Position numbers and translations under genes: made by a program. A stretch of DNA of 6,539 nucleotides from Candidatus Bipolaricaulota bacterium. Its GTDB lineage: Bacteria; Bipolaricaulota; Bipolaricaulia; UBA7950; UBA9294. The notes under the pieces were generated by a model. It did no database searches. It saw only the letters and a list, made by a program, of their open reading frames with translations, and was not told the origin of the DNA. Below, in pieces: positions 1 through 4,557 of the stretch (position 1 is its first letter; every line of letters begins with the position of its first letter). The DNA lies in contig JAUWOJ010000060.1 in NCBI GenBank assembly GCA_030612175.1, positions 1 through 6,539 of the forward strand, read 5' to 3'.

Positions 1-867
1 GAAGAAACTGGCATACGAGATATCGTCAAAGCCAATGACTGATGCATCCTTCCCTGCTTGAATTCCGCCTTCCCTGAGTGCAGTTATCGCACCCATTGCA
101 GCGAGGTCGCTTGCGGTGAAGACAGCGGAGAATTCGAGGCCAGTTCTACGCGCATCTCTGACTGCTTCATAGCCACTTTCAAAGGAGAAGTCACCATAGA
201 TGATGTATTGCTCATCGTCGGGTAGACCACGTGTGTCAAGTGCGGCTCTGTATCCATGCTCACGGGCGATGGACGCCACATGGGCTTCCGGGCCATTGAC
301 GAACAGAACCTTCTCATGCCCTAACCGAAGAAGGTATTCCATTGCGGTGCGGGCACCACCCTCGTTGTCCGCATCGACGTAGTCTGCCTCAGGGTACCCG
401 ATCGGCTGTCCGACTGTAATGAAGGGAATCCCTGCGTCGAGCAAGTACCGCAAGCGCTTGTCATTGCTTCTGATGCCAAGGATCACCACCCCATCAACGA
501 CTCCATCTTGCGTCATGCTCCGGCAGGAATCCTCATAGTCCTCTTCGGAATCGGCAGTAGCAAGGATCAACCTAAAACCCTTCTCGTTGAGACAACTGCT
601 GATCCCCCTTAAGAACTCTAGGAAGAAGAGGTGCGAGGAGAGGCGCCTCGTTGTATGAGCTACGATAAGCCCTATGCTCCCTGTTCTCTTCGAGCTGAGC
701 CCCTGTGCCACAAGGTTTGGCGTATAGGAGTGGGCCTCGATGACCTGCTCCACTCTCTTTCTCGTCTTAGGGTGCACTCCCTGTCTGGAATTAAGAACCC
801 GCGAGACAGTAGCCTTTGAAACCCCAGCAAGCTTGGCGATCTCTTTCATGGTCAATCTCTTCGACAT
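1..867 (-). CDS. LacI/GalR-family transcriptional repressor, C-terminus cut by window edge
   Basis: This frame is open without a stop from the ATG at 867 down to base 1, giving 289 codons. The protein starts MSKRLTMKEIAKLAGVSKAT. Residues 7-26 are the LacI-type helix-turn-helix, and around residues 50-60 lies the hinge segment (LVAQGLSSKRTGSIGLIV) that enters the periplasmic-binding-like sensor domain. Further family hallmarks are a DGVVILG strand, a GHEKVLFVNGPE strand, FTASDLAAMGAITAL and, at the cut end, VIGFDDISYA. Family members usually have about 330-345 residues, so some 45-50 are missing beyond the window. The ATG at 867 has a GAGGA 12 nt upstream, which is a long spacing; an in-frame ATG at 849 would begin directly at MKEIAKLAGV but has no better ribosome site. 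It is divergent from the GH65 fusion gene, with an operator palindrome between them, so it is probably that gene's local, sugar-responsive repressor and an autorepressor. The effector is unknown; an alpha-glucoside or derivative is an inference from context. Confidence 0.96.
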   Translation of the reverse strand, partial: MSKRLTMKEIAKLAGVSKATVSRVLNSRQGVHPKTRKRVEQVIEAHSYTPNLVAQGLSSKRTGSIGLIVAHTTRRLSSHLFFLEFLRGISSCLNEKGFRLILATADSEEDYEDSCRSMTQDGVVDGVVILGIRSNDKRLRYLLDAGIPFITVGQPIGYPEADYVDADNEGGARTAMEYLLRLGHEKVLFVNGPEAHVASIAREHGYRAALDTRGLPDDEQYIIYGDFSFESGYEAVRDARRTGLEFSAVFTASDLAAMGAITALREGGIQAGKDASVIGFDDISYASFF

Positions 868-877
868 GGTGTAATAT
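849..877 (+). promoter_or_regulatory. Weak candidate promoter for the HAD-GH65 gene
   Basis: TGGTCA (849-854) and TAATAT (872-877) are separated by 17 nt, each matching the sigma70 consensus at four of six bases. Transcription would start near 884, placing the operator at 891-902 just downstream of the start, where a bound repressor could block initiation or escape. The promoter overlaps the first codons of the divergent repressor gene. No better rightward promoter was found in the gap, but the match is weak. Confidence 0.25.
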
Positions 878-888
878 TGTCCTCGCTT

Positions 889-917
889 TAGAAACCGGTT
901 TCAAGAGGACTAGTCAA
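889..917 (-). promoter_or_regulatory. Candidate promoter for the LacI-family gene
   Basis: On the minus strand, TTGACT (bases 912-917) is followed after 17 nt by TTTCTA (889-894). The -35 element is good and the -10 element weak. The operator at 891-902 covers part of the -10 and the spacer, a layout expected for autorepression. The predicted transcript start would fall around 882-883, within the GAGGA at 880-884, so the leader would be very short; this weakens the call. Confidence 0.4.
891..902. promoter_or_regulatory. LacI-family operator palindrome
   Basis: GAAACCGGTTTC is a perfect 12-bp inverted repeat with the central CG step typical of LacI/GalR-family operators. It lies 24 bp upstream of the repressor start codon and 54 bp upstream of the start of the HAD-GH65 gene. 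It is the only strong palindrome I see in the intergenic gap. It overlaps the -10 element and spacer of the proposed repressor promoter, so binding there would block that promoter and could also block rightward transcription. That it is bound by the neighbouring regulator is inferred from family knowledge and position. Confidence 0.8.
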
Positions 918-946
918 GGACTTGTGCCCGATCGAGGATTGGATAG

Positions 947-953
947 AGGAGGG
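947..953 (+). promoter_or_regulatory. Ribosome binding site that fixes the HAD-GH65 start
   Basis: The purine run AGGAGGG lies 3 nt before the ATG at 957 and is strongly complementary to the 16S rRNA 3' end. It supports 957 rather than the upstream in-frame start at 816, whose extra 47 codons are antisense to the repressor and have no HAD homology. Confidence 0.75.
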
Positions 954-956
954 ACG

Positions 957-3830
957 ATGAAGATCAAGGCGGTGATCTTTGATCTAGATGGGGTGATCGT
1001 CGATACAGCAGAGCACCACTACCGCTCCTGGAAGCAGTTGGCCAAAGAACTTGCGCTCCCATGTCCGCCGAAGTACAAGGATCAGGTACGCGGCATCTCC
1101 CGTACTAAGGCCCTCAAGATTGTGTTAGCCGGGCGTGAAACCTCCAAGGAGGAGGCCGAACAACTCACAACGCGCAAAGACACCTACTACCAGGAGATGA
1201 TCCGCACGATCAACCCCAGCGACCTCCTCCCAGGGGTGCATGCCATTCTCGAAGCTCTCAAGAAAGGAGGGATAGGAATTGCCGTAGCCACCGTATCCCG
1301 CAACGCCGAGAGGGTTCTCTCTCGGCTGGAAATTCTAGACGAACTCGATGTCCTCGTGGACGGGAACAGTGCTGCGAGAAGCAAGCCCGCTCCCGATCTC
1401 TTCCTATATGCTGCCGCGCAACTTGGTATCCCTCCATGCGAGTGCCTGGTCATAGAGGACGCCCCTGCCGGTATCGAAGGGGCACAGGCAGCCGGCATGC
1501 GGGCGGTCGCCCTCGGCCCAAGGGATCGCTTCCACAGTACACGCCCGGACCTCATCCTCCCGTCTCTAGAAGGGATCTCCTATAAGGCGCTCCTCCTCCA
1601 ACTAAAGGAAGAGCAAGATAATGCGACCTCATGGTTGGTCAAAGAGACGGGATTTGATCCAAGCAGGCAGAATCGATTCGAGACGATCTTCACCGTGGGG
1701 AATGGATACTTGAGTACACGGGGGAGCCTGGAAGAGCGCTTCCCTAATGATATTCCCGCTACTTTGCTGAATGGTCTCTACGATGAGATCCCCATCTTCC
1801 ATACGGAGCTCGCCAACGCCCCCAATTGGACCTGTCTCCATCTCCTTGTCGAGGAAGAGCCCTTCTCGCTTCGTCGAGGAAAGGTCCTTCTGCATGAACG
1901 CACTCTGGATTTGCGAGATGGGATCTTGAGGCGAAGGGTGCAATGGAGAAGCCCACAGGGACAGACCGTGGAGATTCAGACGATGCGGTTCACCTCCATG
2001 TCCGACCCGCACCTCTGCGTCCAGTTGTACGCGGTCACCGCGCTCAATTTCAATGGGGAGGTGAGGCTACAGACATGGCTAGACGGAAAGGCGGAGAACC
2101 CAGGCATCCCTCCCTTCCCCGAGGTGAGACTCCTTCACTGGGAAGGCCTTGTCCAGGGATCGCCAGATCCCCAGTCGATCTACCTTGGAACACGCGCACG
2201 ATCCTCTCAAACCGAGCTAGGGATGGCTACAGGACTCGTGTTAGAGGGGATCCCAGAGGGTAAGATCCACACGCAAGAAGGAGCGTGCCCAAGCCTCGAT
2301 CTGACGTGCCACCTGCGCAGGGGACAGACCGTCGTGGCAGTCAAACTGACCTCCATCTTCACGTCTCTCAAAGAGAAGAACCCGGTCAAGGCGTCCTTGC
2401 TGAAACTAGAAGAGGCCAAAGATAAAGGGTACGCCACAATCATGAGAGAACACCGGGAGGCGTGGGCCAGCCTCTGGGAAGACTGCGACGTGAGGATTGA
2501 GGGAGACGAACAGGCCCAAAGAGCGGTACGTTTCAACCTGTATCACCTCCTAATTGCCGCTCCGCGCACAGAGCAAACGAGCATCCCCGCTAAAACCCTC
2601 TCCGGTTTCGGCTACCGGGGACACGTCTTCTGGGATACCGACACGTTCATCCTCCCTTTCTTTGCACTCACTCAACCCGATGTGGCCCAACGCCTCCTCC
2701 TCTACCGCTACCACACCCTTGCAGGGGCGAGAGAAAAGGCGCGTCAGAATGGATACGAGGGGGCGATGTTCTCGTGGGAGAGCGCGGCTGACGGGCGTGA
2801 GGTAACCCCCCGCTGGGTGCCGGATCATGACGGCTCCCCGATCCCGATCCTCTGCGGAACGCTTGAACAGCACATCAGTGCCGATGTCGCCCACGCTGTG
2901 TGGCAGTACTGGAAAGCAAGTGAAGATGATGAGTTCATGCAGGACTTTGGGGCCGAGATCGTCCTAAGCACGGCTCAATTCTGGGCAAGCCGCGTTGAAT
3001 ACGACAATGAGAGGGAACGCTACGTCATCCGCCATGTGATCGGTCCGGATGAATATCACGACGATGTGGATAACAATGCGTTCACGAACGCGCTGGCCCG
3101 CTGGAACCTCAAAGCAGGAGAAGAGGCCTGGTCCTGGCTCATGAATCACTCTGCGAAGCGAGCGGAACATCTTCGACAGAAGCTCGGCTTCACCGAAGAG
3201 ACGATCCAAGGATGGAGAGAGATCGCCGATCGCATAGAACTCCTCTACGATCAGGAAACCGGGCTCATCGAGCAGTTCGACGGGTATTTCTCTCTTGAGG
3301 ATATTAATCTTTCCTCTTTGGAGCCGCGTATACACTCTGTCTACGACATTCTGGGACCCAAGAGGATAAAGGAATCGCAGGCCATAAAACAGCCGGATGT
3401 GCTCATGCTCCTCTTCCTTCTCCCCACGGAGTTCGATGAACGAACCTTGCGAGCCAACTGGGAGTACTATGAATCACGTACAGACCATCGATACGGTTCC
3501 TCCCTCGGGCCGAGTATAGCAACCATTATGGGATGCAAGGTTGGAGAAATCGAGAAGGCCTACGAGCATTTCCTGCGTGCTGCCCTCGTCGATCTGGAGG
3601 ACAACCGTGGGAACACACAGGATGGGATCCACGCCGCCTCGGCAGGGGGCGTGTGGCAAGCCGTGACCCGCGGGTTCGGCGGCCTACGGATCACCCCAGA
3701 GGGACCCCGTGCCTTCCCTCGGCTTCCCGCGCACTGGAAACGGATGCGATTCTCCGTATGCTATCGTGGCCAGAGATTCTCCTTTGACCTCACCCCCCAA
3801 ATGAAGGGGCCAGTGAAGCCTGTGGAGTGA
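957..3830 (+). CDS. Bifunctional beta-phosphoglucomutase-like HAD / GH65 alpha-glucoside phosphorylase
   Basis: The 957-residue protein has two enzyme domains. Residues 1-215 are a HAD-superfamily beta-phosphoglucomutase-like domain: FDLDGVIVD with nucleophile D9 and acid/base D11, the ATVSRN motif with S114, K143 in SKPAPD, and E167-D168 in VIEDAPAG. Residues 226-957 are a full-length GH65 phosphorylase: FTVGNGYLSTRG near the start, GHVFWDTDTF (W559-D560) in the (alpha/alpha)6 barrel, GPDEYHDD with the likely catalytic acid E699, and the DGIHAASAGGVWQ phosphate-site loop at 889-901. GH65 enzymes split alpha-glucosides with phosphate, inverting to beta-glucose 1-phosphate; beta-phosphoglucomutase turns this into glucose 6-phosphate. 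Fusion would couple both steps in the cytoplasm, as no signal peptide is present. The ATG at 957 is chosen because GGAGGG lies just upstream and the protein then begins exactly at the HAD fold; the frame stays open upstream to 816, but there it overlaps the repressor gene. The glucoside used (trehalose, kojibiose, maltose, nigerose or other) cannot be read from sequence alone; the barrel loops look more kojibiose-like or mycobacterial-like than maltose-phosphorylase-like. Confidence 0.95.
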   Translation: MKIKAVIFDLDGVIVDTAEHHYRSWKQLAKELALPCPPKYKDQVRGISRTKALKIVLAGRETSKEEAEQLTTRKDTYYQEMIRTINPSDLLPGVHAILEALKKGGIGIAVATVSRNAERVLSRLEILDELDVLVDGNSAARSKPAPDLFLYAAAQLGIPPCECLVIEDAPAGIEGAQAAGMRAVALGPRDRFHSTRPDLILPSLEGISYKALLLQLKEEQDNATSWLVKETGFDPSRQNRFETIFTVGNGYLSTRGSLEERFPNDIPATLLNGLYDEIPIFHTELANAPNWTCLHLLVEEEPFSLRRGKVLLHERTLDLRDGILRRRVQWRSPQGQTVEIQTMRFTSMSDPHLCVQLYAVTALNFNGEVRLQTWLDGKAENPGIPPFPEVRLLHWEGLVQGSPDPQSIYLGTRARSSQTELGMATGLVLEGIPEGKIHTQEGACPSLDLTCHLRRGQTVVAVKLTSIFTSLKEKNPVKASLLKLEEAKDKGYATIMREHREAWASLWEDCDVRIEGDEQAQRAVRFNLYHLLIAAPRTEQTSIPAKTLSGFGYRGHVFWDTDTFILPFFALTQPDVAQRLLLYRYHTLAGAREKARQNGYEGAMFSWESAADGREVTPRWVPDHDGSPIPILCGTLEQHISADVAHAVWQYWKASEDDEFMQDFGAEIVLSTAQFWASRVEYDNERERYVIRHVIGPDEYHDDVDNNAFTNALARWNLKAGEEAWSWLMNHSAKRAEHLRQKLGFTEETIQGWREIADRIELLYDQETGLIEQFDGYFSLEDINLSSLEPRIHSVYDILGPKRIKESQAIKQPDVLMLLFLLPTEFDERTLRANWEYYESRTDHRYGSSLGPSIATIMGCKVGEIEKAYEHFLRAALVDLEDNRGNTQDGIHAASAGGVWQAVTRGFGGLRITPEGPRAFPRLPAHWKRMRFSVCYRGQRFSFDLTPQMKGPVKPVE

Positions 3831-3837
3831 TAGACCC

Positions 3838-3970
3838 ATGCGACTTGATGGATACGCTCACTGCGAGTCTCCTTATCAGAGACATCGAGAATGAAGGTCT
3901 GATCCCAATTCCATACAACCGACAGATACAAGCAGACAAGCTTCCCCACAGGGGTTGCGTCCACGGATAG
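3838..3970 (+). pseudogene. Possible decayed transposase fragment (low confidence)
   Basis: This lies in the 170-bp gap after the GH65 gene. The frame from ATG 3848 reads 40 codons to TAG 3968-3970 and includes LLIRDIENEGLIPIPYNRQ; the frame from 3838 reads MRLDGYAHCES before leaving that register. Joined by a frameshift near 3862-3870, the two resemble the DGYDS...I...GxIPIIPYN segment seen in several DDE transposases. No terminal inverted repeats, target duplication or remaining domain is visible. Neither short frame has a convincing ribosome site. The resemblance is from memory, and the stretch may be plain intergenic DNA. Confidence 0.22.
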
Positions 3971-4000
3971 TTTTAGCGCAAGATTGGATCCGGAGGGAAG

Positions 4001-4390
4001 ATGCCAGGCAGAAAAAGGAGAAGTACACGGACCTACGTTCTACTGGAGCTAGGTGAGCTTCTACTGGTAATCTTTTTCCTCGTGATGATCTCTTATTTCA
4101 TTCGCATCCCTCTTTGGGTCGTCATAGCGATCCCGGCGGGTAAGTTCCTCAAGTTTCTACTTGTTTACCCTATTGTGCGACGATCCGTCAAGCAGCCGCT
4201 CCACTCCGGGATCGAGAGTCTAATCGGCACGAGAGGGTTGACTGTGGAAGCGATCGATCCTGAAGGCTATGTCAACGCTCGCGGTGAACTGTGGAGAGCA
4301 GTGAGCAATGGTGTCTCCATCCCTGCTGGTGCCAAGGTCGAGGTATGTGGGCTCGACAGAACTAAGCTAGTGTTAAGATCGCTGGAGTAG
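4001..4390 (+). CDS. Short NfeD-like membrane protein
   Basis: This 129-residue protein has a basic N-terminus (MPGRKRRSTR), one long or two closely spaced membrane segments at about residues 13-33 and 36-57, and a soluble C-terminal domain from about residue 70. That domain carries the pattern LIGTRGLTVEAIDPEGYV, GELWRA, IPAGAKVEV and LVLRSLE, which is the small OB-fold beta-barrel typical of NfeD C-termini. NfeD proteins usually work beside an SPFH/stomatin-type protein in membrane quality control or microdomain organisation; the long forms add a ClpP-like serine protease, absent here. The ATG at 4001 has GGAGGG about 3 nt upstream. It is 170 bp after the GH65 stop and is probably functionally unrelated to it. 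No stomatin gene lies in the window, so the cellular role is open. Confidence 0.82.
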   Translation: MPGRKRRSTRTYVLLELGELLLVIFFLVMISYFIRIPLWVVIAIPAGKFLKFLLVYPIVRRSVKQPLHSGIESLIGTRGLTVEAIDPEGYVNARGELWRAVSNGVSIPAGAKVEVCGLDRTKLVLRSLE

Positions 4391-4398
4391 GTCTGGAT

Positions 4399-4418
4399 CT
4401 CTCGGATTCCTGCGAGAG
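4399..4418 (+). terminator. Weak hairpin after the NfeD-like gene
   Basis: CTCTCG (4399-4404) pairs perfectly with CGAGAG (4413-4418) across an 8-nt loop, starting 8 bp past the NfeD-like stop codon. The position suits a transcription end point, but the stem is only 6 bp and no T-run follows, so it is at best a weak intrinsic terminator. Confidence 0.25.
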
Positions 4419-4428
4419 TACTTTGGAA

Positions 4429-4458
4429 TTGCCTGAATGTATGCGGGCAACGTATAAT
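4429..4458 (+). promoter_or_regulatory. Sigma70-type promoter for the sensor diguanylate cyclase gene
   Basis: TTGCCT (4429-4434) is followed after 18 nt by a perfect TATAAT (4453-4458). Transcription would begin near 4465, giving a leader of about 93 nt before the ATG at 4558. This is the best promoter match in the window and indicates that the signalling gene is transcribed on its own rather than with the NfeD-like gene. The leader contains a TGATC-GA-GATCA inverted repeat at 4491-4502. Confidence 0.6.
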
Positions 4459-4557
4459 AGGGAATAGATTGAGTAAATTAGTACGTATCCTGATCGAGAT
4501 CATTTGCTTAACGAAGATCGTGGCTGTGAAGATATGAGAGTACAGAAAGAGGGACGC

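Noticed and set aside
84..382. Short open frames on both strands within the repressor gene
   Set aside because: The repressor frame on the minus strand is continuous and carries family motifs throughout this stretch. The others have no domain or start signal.
816..956. In-frame upstream extension of the HAD-GH65 protein (start at 816)
   Set aside because: It would overlap the divergent repressor's first codons and the operator, has no HAD-like sequence, and a strong ribosome site lies at the ATG at 957, where the HAD fold begins exactly.
1187..3335. Several minus-strand open frames of 60-130 codons inside the HAD-GH65 gene
   Set aside because: They lie antisense to a gene whose motifs are intact throughout, and their translations are low-complexity or Arg/Ser-rich with no recognisable family. 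They are typical shadows.
3761..3964. Minus-strand open frame of 67 codons across the GH65 3' end
   Set aside because: It overlaps the conserved C-terminal coding part of the GH65 gene antisense, has no recognised domain, and I see no clear ribosome site. It is most likely a shadow frame.
3831..4000. Intrinsic terminator after the HAD-GH65 gene
   Set aside because: I looked for a GC-rich stem followed by a T-run and found none. Transcription may end by Rho or read into the NfeD-like gene.
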